A stretch of DNA of 64,000 bases, from assembly GCA_963821705.1 (NCBI GenBank), contig CAWGEV010000003.1, positions 54,065-118,064 on the forward strand. Direction: 5' to 3'. This document shows, piece by piece, positions 17,425-27,266 of the stretch. The first letter of the stretch is position 1. Each line of letters opens with the position of its first letter. This stretch comes from DASUPK01 sp963821705 (GTDB lineage Bacteria; Actinomycetota; Thermoleophilia; Solirubrobacterales; 70-9). The notes beneath the pieces are model-generated. The model was not told the origin of the DNA, searched no databases, and worked only from the letters and a program-made list of their open reading frames with translations. The translations under genes and the position numbers were made by a program.

Positions 17425-18567
17425 ATGGACTTCAAGCTGACCGACGAGCAGCGCGACTTCGTCTCCGCGATCCGCGACTTCTGCAAGCGCGAGTGCGGCA
17501 CCGCCGAGCAGCGCGAGAAGCTGACCAGCGGCTACACCGAGCTCCACAACGACGGCATCTACAGGCAGATGGCGGAGCTCGGCTGGCTCGGCCTGACGAT
17601 CCCCGAGGAGCACGGCGGCTCGGGCGGAACGCACCTCGACGCCTGCCTCTTCATGGAGGAGACCTCCCGCGGCATGGCCCCGATCGGCGGCTACGGCACC
17701 ACCCTGATCGTCGCGGGCGCCGTCAAGCGCTTCGGCAGCAAGGAGCAGAAGGACCGCATCCTCGGCAACATCGCCAAAGGCTCCGTCGAGTCGATCGCCA
17801 TGACCGAGCCCGAGTCCGGCTCGGACGTCGGTTCCCTCTCCACCCGCGCCGAGCGCTCGAACGGCGGCTTCGTCATCAACGGGCAAAAGGTCTTCATCTC
17901 CAACGCCCGCAACTCCGACCACGTCCTCACCGTCTGCCGCACCACCAAGGGCGAGAACAAGCACGAGGGCCTCTCGATGATCTTCGTCCCGGTCGGCACC
18001 GAGGGCATGACCATGGAGCCCATCGACACGATGGGCGGCCGCGAGACCAACACCGTCTACTACAACGACGTCGAGGTCCCCGAGGAGAACGTCCTCGGCA
18101 CGGTCGACCAGGGCTGGACCCAGCTGATGGCCGGACTCAACGTCGAGCGCCTGATCCTGGCCGCGATCCAGCTCGGCGTGGCTGAGCGAGCCTTCGACGA
18201 CGCCCTCGCCTACGCCAAGGAGCGCAAGCAGTTCGGCCGGCCGATCGGCTCCTTCCAAGCCCTGCAACACCGCTTCGCCGACCTCGCCACCGAGCTCGAG
18301 GCCGCCAGGCTGATGACGTACTGGGTCGCGAGCATGGTCGACGAGGACGAGGACCGCATGCTCCCCAAGGAGGCCTCGATGGTGAAGCTGTTGGTCACCG
18401 AGACCGCCAAGCGCGTCACCCTCGAGGGCATGCAGATGATGGGCGGCTACGGCTACTCCTCCGAGTACGACATGGAGCGCCTCGTCCGCCAGACCCTGGT
18501 CTCCACCATCTACGGCGGCACCTCCGAGATCCAGCGCGGCATCATCGCCAAGACCCTCGGGCTGTAG
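17425..18567 (+). CDS. Acyl-CoA dehydrogenase
   Basis: A 380-residue FAD enzyme that oxidises an acyl-CoA to the trans-2-enoyl-CoA. All three domains are visible: helical N-terminus, middle beta domain with A-M-T-E-P-E-S-G-S-D-V-G-S, and C-terminal helices with Q-F-G-R-P-I-G-S-F-Q and G-G-Y-G-Y-S-S-E-Y. The end reads I-Y-G-G-T-S-E-I-Q-R-G-I-I-A-K-T-L-G, where G-T-S-E binds FAD. The catalytic base of most family members (Glu) would fall in the I-Y-G-G region; Gly there suggests a relocated base, as in some long-chain or isovaleryl-type enzymes. Chain length is not predictable. Intact, and probably a stand-alone gene. Confidence 0.88.
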   Translation: MDFKLTDEQRDFVSAIRDFCKRECGTAEQREKLTSGYTELHNDGIYRQMAELGWLGLTIPEEHGGSGGTHLDACLFMEETSRGMAPIGGYGTTLIVAGAVKRFGSKEQKDRILGNIAKGSVESIAMTEPESGSDVGSLSTRAERSNGGFVINGQKVFISNARNSDHVLTVCRTTKGENKHEGLSMIFVPVGTEGMTMEPIDTMGGRETNTVYYNDVEVPEENVLGTVDQGWTQLMAGLNVERLILAAIQLGVAERAFDDALAYAKERKQFGRPIGSFQALQHRFADLATELEAARLMTYWVASMVDEDEDRMLPKEASMVKLLVTETAKRVTLEGMQMMGGYGYSSEYDMERLVRQTLVSTIYGGTSEIQRGIIAKTLGL

Positions 18568-18886
18568 GCCGAGAGACGCCCGCGGTAACTACGTACGCAA
18601 TTTGTTGCACTTTTTCTACGGAATAGTTCGGTTGCGAACCCCAATTCGAGGGAAGTACCTTTCTGCAAGCCCGGTTCGAGAAACCGCAAGGAGCTCGGTC
18701 CAGGCGTGAAAGTGAACTGCAGGCGAGGGCGGGGCCATCCGGGACCTGACCGCAGGCAAAACCAGGTTGGGCGCGGCTGTGCGGCCGCAGAGGAAGAAAT
18801 GCTTCACCGGAGAGCAAGGGGGCTCTCGCACCGCCTGGGGCGGTGGCGGGGATCCTCCGAGCTCGCCGGCCGGCGCGGGGAGCGGG
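18568..18886 (+). other. 319-base non-coding region upstream of a response regulator
   Basis: No open frame with protein-like content. Bases 18595-18650 form a marked AT-rich patch (runs such as CTTTTTCTACGGAATAG) in otherwise GC-rich DNA, which could hold a promoter, but I see no well-spaced minus-35/minus-10 pair. Between 18715 and 18880 the sequence is GC-rich with several short complementary stretches, so a structured 5' leader is possible. I cannot match it to a riboswitch class. Confidence 0.4.
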
Positions 18887-19544
18887 ATGGCTGAGCGCGC
18901 CCCCGGGATCGCCCTGATCGAGGGCGAGCCGCTGACGCGTGCGTCGCTGCGCAGGCTGCTCGAAGACGCAGGCTTCGACATCAGGGCCGAGGCGGGCGAC
19001 GCCGAGACCGCGATCGAGCTTTGCGTGCGCGAGCGCCCGGCGCTCTGCCTGGTGGACCTCGGCATCCCGGGGGGCGGAATCCGGGTCGTACGGGAGGTCT
19101 CACACAAGGTTCCGGAGGCCGGGGTGGTGGCGCTCTCCGCGACCCCGGATCCAAACGACATGATCGACGCGATCCGGGCGGGAGCCTCCGGCTATCTGGT
19201 CAAGAGCATGGATCCGAACCGCATCCCGCTCGCTCTCCGTGGTGAGCTTGCTGGCGAGGCGGCAATCCCGCGCGTTCTGGTGGCCGAGCTGGTCCGGGAC
19301 CTGCAGACCCTCGATCGGCATCGATCGATCGCGGGCAGGAACGGCAGCGCCGAGCTGACCTGCCGCGAGTGGGAGATACTCGAGCTGATGTGCGAGGGAG
19401 TGAGCGGACCCGGCATCGCCGAGCGTCTGAACGCTCTCGCCGGTCACGGTCCGCCGCCACTGCGCCGAGGCGGTGCGCAAGCTCGGCGTCCGGGATCGCC
19501 ACGAGGCGGTCTCGCTGCTTCAGAACGGCTCAGGTTCCTCATGA
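18887..19544 (+). CDS. NarL/LuxR-type response regulator (frameshifted)
   Basis: N-terminal receiver domain from ATG 18887 (I-A-L-I-E-G-E-P-L-T-R), with the phosphorylatable Asp in L-V-D-L-G-I-P-G and the conserved Lys in G-Y-L-V-K-S. The C-terminal LuxR helix-turn-helix begins L-T-C-R-E-W-E-I-L-E-L. Near 19433 one extra base shifts the frame; corrected, it reads S-P-V-T-V-R-R-H-C-A-E-A-V-R-K-L-G-V-R-D-R and stops at 19542-19544. No histidine kinase gene lies nearby. Its place at the left edge of the polysaccharide region suggests, without proof, that it controls it. Confidence 0.8.
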
Positions 19545-19585
19545 CCTCGCGCCCTCGACAGCGGAACGCGCAGTCCTGAGTTCCG

Positions 19586-21110
19586 TTGTCGTCGACGCGG
19601 CGCACGTCCTTCCTCCTCATCCTGGCGCTCGTCGCGGCGATCCAGGCCTGGAGCCCCGGCCCGGCCGGCGCAATAACGCTCACCCAGGTGGATGGCGGGC
19701 CGAACTACTACGCCAGGTTCTCGCGGGCGCTGCCGGCCGACAGGTCCTACTTCCCGATCGGCGTCTGGTTCGAGAGCGTGCTCTCCCAGGCGAACGTGAA
19801 CCAGGACAAGGACGCCGGGCTCAACCTCTACGTGGTGCTGACCGCCAACTCCAATGTCAGCCTCGCGCAGGCGAACGGGATGAAGACGATTCTCCAGGGC
19901 GATGAGTTCGGTTCGAACACGCAGACACAGGGATGGTTCCTCGCCGACGAGGTCGACATGACCCAGGGCCCGGGCGCGGGCTATTCGCAGATGCAGGGCA
20001 TCGCCGCCGGACTGCCGAGGGACGGGACGATCCGCTACGCCAACTACGGCAAGGGCGTCACCTTCTGGGAGTCGGATGCGGAGGCGGCCCGGTTCGTGAA
20101 CGACTACCAGGACGTCGTCTCCGCCGACAACTACTGGTTCACCGACGACAACATCTGCTCCGGGACGGAGGGCGGCTCGCTGGTGGGTGGCGGCGCTCCA
20201 CTGAGCCCGGCGCAGTGCCACAGGGCCGCGAACTACGGCGCCACCGTCGGGCGGGTTCGCAGCCTGATCCGCCCCGCGGGCTCCAAGCCCGTCTGGGCGA
20301 TCGTCGAGCTCGGCCATCCCGCCAGCGAGGCGGATTGGCCGACGATCAAGCCGGCCGCAGGTCCGCGCGGCCGTCTGGCAGAGCCTGATCGCAGGGGCAC
20401 GGGGAATCGTCTACTTCAACCACAGCTTCGGCGGGCCCGACCCGACGCAGCACATCCTCCGGGACGGGGCCAACCCGAGCTCGGTGTACGCACCGATCCG
20501 GTCCGTGGTCACCGCCACGAACCGCGAGATCGAGGCGCTGGCCCCGGTGCTCAACTCACCGACGGTGAGCTCCGGCTGGTCCCAGGGGGCCGGCACGACC
20601 GCGATGGTCAAGTGGGTGACCGCCAAGACGACCGCCAAGGGCAAGTGCAGGTCCAAGAAGAACAAGAAGAAGTGCAAGAAGAAGGCGAAGGCCACGATCG
20701 CCAAGGCCAAGAAGAGGTGCAAGTCCAGGAAGGGGAAGTGCAGGAAGAAGAGCGGGAAAGGCGCCTCTACGTGTTCGCCGGCTCGGCGGGAGGGCAGGTG
20801 GAGGGAAGGTTCAAGGTTCCGTGCGTCGGTGACACAAGGGCCAGCGTGGTGGACGAGAACCGCACGGTTCCGGTCCGCAACGGTTCCTTCAGCGACAATT
20901 TCGCCGACGGGAACGCGATCCACATCTATCGCATCGATCTGGGATCGAGATGCGGCTCGCCACGCCTGGCGGCGGCCCCTCCGGCCCCTCCGCCCGTCGC
21001 CGCGGCCCCGCCACCTCGTCGGAAGGAGTCTCCTGGGTGATCATCGCCATCGTCGGCGCGGGGCGGGCGTCCTCCTCGGCGCGTTCGCCCTCTGGGCGTC
21101 AGGCGTCGGC
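19586..21110 (+). CDS. Secreted glycoside-hydrolase-like protein with Lys/Cys-rich insert (frameshifted)
   Basis: Begins with a signal peptide (R-R-T-S-F-L-L-I-L-A-L-V-A-A-I-Q-A, cleavage near A-G-A). A (beta/alpha)-barrel-like domain follows with repeated aromatic strands (W-F-L-A-D-E-V, V-S-A-D-N-Y-W, G-I-V-Y-F-N-H-S-F-G), typical of secreted glycosidases, though I cannot assign a family. The frame changes near 20362 and 20765. At 20630-20765 lies an insert made almost only of Lys, Arg, Cys, Ala and Gly. After it comes a small beta domain (Y-V-F-A-G-S-A ... V-P-V-R-N-G-S-F-S-D), then a Pro/Ala-rich stretch and a probable hydrophobic anchor near 21040-21100. From there to 21310 nothing is assignable. 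Confidence 0.6.
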
Positions 21111-21310
21111 GAATGCGCGGGTCCGGCCGGGCGAGGCGAGCCCATCATCTCGGGGCCCGCTGACCCGGGTCGCTCGCGCCGCAGCGCGCTGCTCACGCCT
21201 TGCTGTCCGCCCGGCGGGGGCGACGTCGCAGCTTCCCCATCGCCGAGTTGTACGGGGCCTTGCCCGCGACCGCATCTCGATGTCCGTCCTTCCCACGCAG
21301 GTCCTCGCCG

Positions 21311-22043
21311 TCATGTCGCCCGTTGTGGTTCGCGGCCGCGCCCTCGAGTCGAATCTTGCTCGCCGTCTCGCTTGGACAGGTTGCGCTCTCTCCACTCGGC
21401 CCGCAGGGTCTCCAGCGCCTCGGCCGCCGAGACGGCCAGCAGAAGCAGGATCGCGCCGATCGCGAGCACGCCGACGAGCGGCCGAAGCTTGCTGGATATC
21501 TGCTGCTGCGGGCTATCGGGTGCCACGACCTGTTGCGCCTTGATCATGTAGTGGGGGTCGACGCCCTGAGACGCCTGAATGCGGTCGAGCTCGCGAGTAA
21601 GGGCCGCGCCCACCAGCTCGGCGGTGTGTACGGCGCCTTGCGGTGTGGAGCCCACTCCGGTGATCTGCACGACCGAGGCTCGAGTAACCGAGCTGCAGGT
21701 CGCGGGGACACCGTGTAACCGGGGATCCGCGCCCGCTTTCACCAATTCCTGGCTCGCCGTAGCGCTGCTCAGGCTGTTGGACAACAGGCTGACGATCACC
21801 GACTGGTCCGAGAAGCGGGTGTAAGGGTTGTTCGGGTTGATGCGAGCCAACGTCGGGTTACGCGCGATCTCATCCGCCGTCGGCGGGGGTGGAGGATTGA
21901 TCAGGATGTAGCTGGACGAGACCTTGTATTCCGGGGCCTTGACGGCCATGACGTAGAACGACCCCGAGCAGGGTGAGGGCGATGACCGGCAACGTGACGA
22001 GCCGGTAGCGCCAAATCTTCCGCGCGATGAGCAGTAGTGCCAT
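21311..22043 (-). CDS. Wzz-like polysaccharide chain-length determinant (frameshifted)
   Basis: An inner-membrane co-polymerase-like protein. An N-terminal transmembrane helix (R-Y-R-L-V-T-L-P-V-I-A-L) is followed, after a frame change near 21955, by K-A-P-E-Y-K-V-S-S-S-Y-I-L, the usual first strand after TM1, then a periplasmic region and a second helix (L-R-P-L-V-G-V-L-A-I-G-A-I-L-L-L-L) near the C-terminus. There is no tyrosine-kinase domain. It follows the ligase-like gene without an intervening stop in the present reading, so the boundary (ATG at 22043) is chosen by where the Wzz domain begins. It should modulate polymer length with the Wzy/ligase protein next to it. Confidence 0.7.
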
Positions 22044-23443
22044 CTTCAGCCTCCCGCTGGCTGCAGTGTTCGGGTGGTAACGGACTCGGGCGCGGGTTGC
22101 CGCTTCGGCTCGGACCGCCGCCGGCGCCTCGGCGACCGCGAGTCGCCATACGGCACCGATCAGCCCGATGACGAGCGCGTAGAGCCCGGTGAACATCGGA
22201 TAGGACAACGAATCGAAGGTGAAGGAACATGCGGTTGCGGCCAACGCAGCACCGCCAAGCGCCGCGCACAGGAGCCGGAGCTCAGGGTCTCTGCTCCGAC
22301 GTCTCGCGACCAGAGCGGAGACCGCCGGCACCAGGAAGAAAGCGGTCAAAGCGACGACCCCGACCAGTCCCAGTTCGATTGCCGTCTTCAGGAACTGGTT
22401 GTCGAGGACGTTTAGGCCGGGGTCCGGAATGTACGTCCCGCCGCCGCGGCCGAACCAGGGAGCCTGCTCCAGAAACCGCTCGACCAACGGATAGTCGCTA
22501 CCCGATAGGCCACCGACGCGTCGCCGGTACCGGCGCCGAAGAAGGCTAGCGAGGGTGCCGATCACGCCAGGGGCCGTCATGAAGACGGCTGCCAGGCCGA
22601 ACGGCAAAGCGCAACAGTGAGACCAGCCGCTGTGGCGCCGGCATCAGCACCACCAGCACCCCCAGCGCCACGGCGACCGAGACGACCGCCGAGCGGGATA
22701 CCGACGCCGGGATCGCGAGCGCGATCAGCCCGACCGGCGCCCATCGGCGCCGGGCACTCCGCTTCGTGTCGTAGATCGCGAGGTAGATCGCGAGTGGCAG
22801 CAGCATCCCGGCCACGACTCCGAGTTCGATCGGGTTGATGGCGGTCCCGCTGACCCGGTTCAGGCCCCCCCGGGTCGCGATTCCGATGTCATCGACGTTG
22901 AGCGAGAACCCCGGCAGCTCGCGCAGGTACGGCGAGAGGTCCAGGCTGAGCCAGAACTGAAGCGCAGCCACCACCCCGCAGAATGCGCCGCCCCAGCAGA
23001 GCACCCTCAAGACCCTGCGCACGTCGCTCAGCGAGCCGAGGAAGTCGGCGGCGATGAGCGCCACCCCGGTGATCACCGCCAGCTGCATCAACAGACGGTC
23101 GGCGCCCGCCAGCTCGAGCACGGTCAGCGCGTTCCGATCCATCAGCACGTAGGAGGCGAGGACGGACAGCCAGAGCAGGCAGAGCACGGCACGTATCGGA
23201 TGTCGTTGCCGGAGCGGGTTGTGGAGACCGAGCAGGGTCACGGCCAGGAAGGGCAGCGAACGCGGACATCCCGATCAGGGCGGCAAGGTAGCCGCCGGCG
23301 CCGATCGGCTTGATCACCGTGTCCGAGGGAATCACGAACAGGGTCACCGCAAAGACCTGCAGGAAGAGCACCGCGCGCGAGCGCGACGACATCGACCGGA
23401 CCAGGTCGAGGACCCCGGCGGGGTGGGAGACGGCGGCGGTCAT
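22044..23443 (-). CDS. O-antigen ligase / Wzy polymerase family membrane protein (frameshifted)
   Basis: About ten transmembrane helices across three frame segments (changes near 23262 and 22605). Starts M-T-A-A-V-S-H-P-A-G at 23443. Between helices there is a large loop with G-L-N-R-V-S-G-T-A-I-N-P-I-E and, further on, F-G-R-G-G-G-T-Y ... L-D-N-Q-F-L-K-T, which matches the conserved G-x-G-x-x ... H/D-N-x-F/Y-L block of Wzy/WaaL-type polymerases. It should polymerise or ligate lipid-linked repeat units at the outer face of the membrane. It lies directly between the family 2 transferase and the Wzz-like gene, the usual company for Wzy. Confidence 0.72.
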
Positions 23444-23444
23444 C

Positions 23445-24376
23445 TCAGGCCGCCCTCGTGCTGTCGTCCCGCTCCCACCGCTCACCGGCGAGCGGGGCAC
23501 CGCTCCGGTGAGGAAGCGCCAATGCGAGCCGCGCCCCTGCTGCGAAGGCGGCGTACGTCGCCGCGTCGACCGCCGCAGCCGGGCCAACCAGGGCAACGCG
23601 TCCCAGGTCTCGAAGAGTGGACATCACGGTCTCAGGTGGCTGTCGCGCAGGTCGGGCGCGAACGCCATCTCCCTCTTACCCCGATAAGTACGAGCGGAGG
23701 ACGCGCAGAAGATCGCGACTGCGGCGCGGCACCGAGACCACGACCGGCGCGCTGTCGACGATCTCCACCTCGCCCGTCGTCGAACAGCCGGTCGACCCAG
23801 AGGTCGTCGGCCACCACGTCCGGGAAGGGGCCGAAGCGGCTCCGGCCGGTTGCCGAGAGCCCGTACACGCCCGCACCCCAGAGCGAACCCAAGACGGCCG
23901 GAACCCGCGACCGAGCGCGGTAGTAGCTGCGCACCGGCGCAGACGCGCCGCTCGCCTCGTATCGGATCGGCGGCCGAGCGGCGAGCGCCCCGGACCGCAG
24001 ACGTTCCAGCACGACGCGGGCTGCCGACCCGGGTAGCACTACGTCGGCGTCCAGGTACAACCGCGGGAATGCCCTCGCCGCCGCGTCCCCGCGCCGCAGC
24101 GCGGCGGGCTTGGAGGCGGGCTCGCAACTCGACCACTCGGACCGGGTGACCGGAGGCTCGAGCAGCGCTCGCGGTGTCGTCCGTGCAGCCGTTGCAGACG
24201 ACGACGACGTCCAGCTCACCCGGCTCGAAGCCGGTGAACAGGGCGTCCAGGCACCGCCCGATGACGGCAGCCTCATCGTGCGCCGGGATCACGACTGAGC
24301 CCAGCGGGCTCTGCACGATCACGACCCGCTGTCCGACGTTTTCCGCGCGAAGGGTCGCGGGAGCGCCATCAGCCAT
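23445..24376 (-). CDS. Glycosyltransferase family 2 (frameshifted)
   Basis: GT-A enzyme from ATG 24376. Its family blocks are spread over three frames: S-V-V-I-P-A-H-D-E-A-A-V-I-G-R, then V-C-N-G-C-T-D-D-T, then (after about 24140) L-Y-L-D-A-D-V-V-L-P with the metal-binding D-A-D, then (after about 23770) V-P-R-R-S-R-D-L-L-R-V-L-R. The C-terminal tail appears to reach a TGA at 23445, two bases before the ligase start. N-C-G-C-T-D-D in place of the common D-D-G-S-x-D is a frequent variant. Upstream, at 24447-24484, is a dyad element shared with one other gene of this cluster. Confidence 0.72.
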
Positions 24377-24446
24377 CGCGCATGTATCCGCCGTTACCGC
24401 TGATTTGACCCATTCGCGCCGAACCTTTCATCGAGCCTCGTTCCCG

Positions 24447-24484
24447 CCAGATGAACGAATCAGCAGCCGAGGATCTTCTGGCGC
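24447..24484. repeat. 38-base dyad element, copy 1
   Basis: Outer arms CAGATGAACG and GGATCTTCTG form an imperfect inverted repeat (7 of 10 positions) around a variable centre. The copy at 26174-26211 has the same length and matches at 29 of 38 bases, nearly all matches in the arms. This copy lies 71-108 bases upstream of the glycosyltransferase start at 24376. Conserved arms with a drifting centre suggest a protein-binding site. Confidence 0.5.
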
Positions 24485-24497
24485 CCCCGTGGATCGG

Positions 24498-25254
24498 TCA
24501 AACGGCTCCCTCGGTCGCAGGCCCGGCAGCCGTCGCGACAGCCAGCAGGTTGTCGCGGTAGCGGGGGATCCGCCGCAATGGGGCGCCGACGGAGGACAAC
24601 ACCCTGTCCAGGGGCTCGTTTGGGGTGTGCTCGAAGTTCCGTAGCTCGACCGCGAAGTCGGCGAACCCGGCACGCTGAAGCTGCCACGAGAGGTGCTCGG
24701 CCGAGTACCTCGAGGACATGGCCGTAGCCCCTTACCCCTGGCAGGTCGAAGTGATCGAACAGCTGCCGGCCACGAAGGAGGTAGACGAGGTTGCGCAGGC
24801 GGTAGAGGTTCGGAGTCGAGCAGAGCAGCAGTCCCCCCGGCCGGAGCAGCATCCGCAGACGGCGAAGGGCGATGTGACCGGGAACCGGCAGGTGTTCGAT
24901 CACCTCTGAGAAGAAGATCGAGTCGAAGCGCCGGTCGGTCGGCGGGTCGTCCAGAGCGAGGTTCCACTGGAACGCATCGATTCCGCGCGCCTGCAGGTCG
25001 GCGAAGCAACCGTCCTGCACGTCGGCGACGCAGCCCTCGTCATCCCAGAGCGCGACGGCAAGGTAGGCCAGCTGACCACCGCCGATGTCGAGCACGTCGA
25101 GACCGTGATCGGGCGCGCGCTCCGCGAACCGCCGGAGGATCGCCGCGTATCGCGTGCGGTAGCGCGGGTAGTAGCTCGGGTCCTCCTGCCAGCGAACGTC
25201 CGTGACCAGGTGCTCGAACGCGCGGTCGAAGCTTGCCTCGCCGAAATCCCGCAC
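24498..25254 (-). CDS. Class I SAM-dependent methyltransferase (frameshifted near the end)
   Basis: From GTG 25254 (V-R-D-F-G-E-A-S-F), one base pair cluster after the stop of the upstream gene. The SAM-binding motif I reads V-L-D-I-G-G-G-Q-L-A-Y, acidic loop 2 is C-V-A-D-V-Q-D-G, and motif IV is F-D-S-I-F-F-S-E-V-I-E-H-L-P-V, the E-V-I-E-H pattern of Methyltransf_11/23 enzymes. L-R-P-G-G-L-L-L-C-S-T-P-N follows. A frame change near 24715 leads into the C-terminal E-H-L-S-W-Q-L-Q-R-A-G-F. It likely methylates a sugar or lipid-linked glycan; the target is unknown. Confidence 0.78.
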
Positions 25255-25256
25255 CG

Positions 25257-26143
25257 TCAGCTCCCGAGGGCGACGCTGGAGCGAACGCCGGAAAGCGCTC
25301 TTTGTCGCACATCCGGCTCGGTATCCGACCGCGCGGAGATCATCACCGCGACGTCCTCCGGCTGCAGCGAGCCGACGAAGCCCGGGACGGTTGCGTCCGC
25401 CATCGGCTCGGGGCCCCAGTGGCTGTGGCAGAGCATCGAGTCCTCGGGGATGACGGGCGCAGACGCGCCGAGCACGCCGTCCACGAACACCCCGTAGAGG
25501 ATGAACTCGGAGATGTGGAGTTGGGATGCGATCGCGTCCAGCCAGGGCCGACCGGTGACGGCCTCGATCCGCCGCCGCAGTGCCAGCACGACCCGGCGAT
25601 CCCAGACGTTGAATGCGCTGATGTAGTCCGGCAGAGGCGCTGGCCCGGCGGGCGGCAGCCCCAGCAGCTTGCGGGCCACCTCGTGCCAGAGCAGATGGCG
25701 TGGCAGACGCTCGTCCACCGCCGCCATCGCTTCGATAGAAGCGGACCAGCCCGCTCTTGCGGAAGGTGTCGATCGTGACCGGCCGCACCAGGACGACATC
25801 CGAGTCGGCCAGGACCAGCAGGTCCGCACCGAGCTCGGCTGCGGCGGCGAACTTGACGATCTGTTGCATCACCCAGCCCCGGACCGGGGGGTAGGGACGG
25901 CGCGGATCGAGCCACGCGTTGAAGAGGGACAGGGGCAGCATCCGGCGCGGCAGCAGCTCGTCGACCGTCCAGACCTCCGTTCGTGGTCCGCGGAGCGGCG
26001 CGAACAGCTCCCGGTCCCATTGCGGCACGACGAGATGGTGGTCGACGTCGGGCGCCGTCCACTGCGAGCACCGAGCGGTTCAGCTCGCGGCACAACTCGA
26101 GATCCGGCGCGTAGCTGGGCGTGAGTACTGCGAAGCCGCTCAT
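25257..26143 (-). CDS. DUF6492 family glycosyltransferase-like protein (frameshifted)
   Basis: Starts M-S-G-F-A-V-L-T-P-S-Y-A-P-D-L at 26143. Family blocks are V-P-Q-W-D-R-E-L-F, then L-V-L-A-D-S-D-V-V-L-V-R with a D-S-D acidic triad in the position of a GT-A metal site, then a C-terminal segment with P-W-L-D-A-I-A-S-Q-L-H-I-S-E-F-I-L-Y-G-V-F-V and L-C-H-S-H-W. Frame changes lie near 26070 and 25740. DUF6492 proteins occur in polysaccharide clusters and are predicted transferases; no enzyme activity is established to my knowledge. The stop at 25257 is followed at once by the methyltransferase GTG. Confidence 0.68.
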
Positions 26144-26173
26144 CGTTCGGACGATCCACTCACTCTCGCGTCT

Positions 26174-26211
26174 CCAGATGAACGCGTCGACGAGCGGGGA
26201 TCTTCTGCCGC
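26174..26211. repeat. 38-base dyad element, copy 2
   Basis: Second copy of the element at 24447-24484, with identical CAGATGAACG and GGATCTTCTG arms in the same orientation. It lies 31-68 bases upstream of the DUF6492 gene start at 26143, within the 222-base divergent gap between that gene and the plus-strand transferase starting at 26366, so it could act on either. Confidence 0.5.
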
Positions 26212-26365
26212 GTCGCTCGGGCGCCGCAGGGCGTCAGCTGGGTAGGCCTGCGAAAAACCGGGAGGCCACCGCTCGTTGGTGTCGTGGGTGAAAGCTGCGT
26301 GACACCAGAGGGTCGAACCATGACTCGGCCGGAAGAGCCGGGCGTTGCAAGGAGCGACCCCGGTG

Positions 26366-27266
26366 ATGGTCGACGCCGTGATCGTCGCGTACAACAGCCG
26401 CGACATCCTGCGCGGCCTGCGTCGAGCCCCTCGCGCGCTTGCCGTGGGTGAACGTCACGGTCGTCGACAACGCGTCGCCCGACGACTCCGCTGCGGTGGT
26501 CGCCGACCTCCCGATACGCACCATCAGGGCACCGCGGAACGGCGGCTTCGCGTACGGCTGCAACCTCGGGCCGCCGCCGGCACGGCGGAGTTCGTGCTCT
26601 TCCTGAACCCGGACGCACGGATCGGAGTCGGAGAGCCTAGAGCACGCTCGTCGACGCGCTTCGGGCGGATCCGCTCCTCGGAGGGGTGGGACCGAGGACA
26701 TTCGGCGACGGCGGGCAGCTCCAGCTGACGCAGCGCCGCTTTCCGCGCCTTCGCTCCACCTATTCCCAGGCGCTGGGCCTGCACCGCGTCGCGCCGCACG
26801 CGAGCTGGGCCGGCGAGGTGATCACGGATCCGGCGCGCCTACACCCGACCGGCCACGCCCGACTGGCTCTCGGGCGGTTGCGTGCTGATGCGCCGGACGG
26901 CGCTCGACGACGGCGGGCGGGCTGGACGAGGGGTTCTTCCTGTACTCGGAGGAGACGGACCTGTTTCGTCGTCTTCGCGGTCAGGGGTGGCGAGCGCGCT
27001 TCGAGCCGCAGGCAATCGCGTACCACAAGTGCATACGGCTCGGCACCGCGCGATGACGACCGCGCCGATCCTGGCTCGAAGCCGGGTCCGCTACGCAGCG
27101 CAAGCATCACGGTCGGTCTGGTCGCCTTCTCGAGGCGATCGGTGTGCGATCGACGCCGTCGTCCGCGCAGCCGCCTGGATCCACCGCCCGGCGCGCCGTC
27201 GCGGGCATCTCGCGGCCGCGCGAGCTGCGCTCGAGCGCGGTTCGCCGCACGCACGACGCCCGATGA
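26366..27266 (+). CDS. Glycosyltransferase family 2, rhamnosyltransferase-like (heavily frameshifted)
   Basis: ATG 26366, with GGAG eleven bases upstream, begins V-D-A-V-I-V-A-Y-N-S-R-D-I-L. Frame changes every 80-150 bases connect V-V-D-N-A-S-P-D-D-S-A, I-R-A-P-R-N-G-G-F-A-Y-G-C-N, F-V-L-F-L-N-P-D-A-R (the N-P-D metal motif) and G-G-C-V-L-M-R-R-T-A-L-D with F-F-L-Y-S-E-E-T-D-L-F-R-R. This exact string of blocks is that of dTDP-rhamnosyl or related family 2 transferases. A C-terminal helical tail rich in Arg ends near 27266, where TGA overlaps the next ATG. With at least six frame changes it is either a pseudogene or the poorest-sequenced gene here. Confidence 0.62.

Noticed and set aside
18700..18886. 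Riboswitch (c-di-GMP or similar) upstream of the response regulator
   Set aside because: AGGCAAAACC and GGGCGCGGC look faintly like c-di-GMP-I pieces, but the pairing and conserved core bases do not fit.
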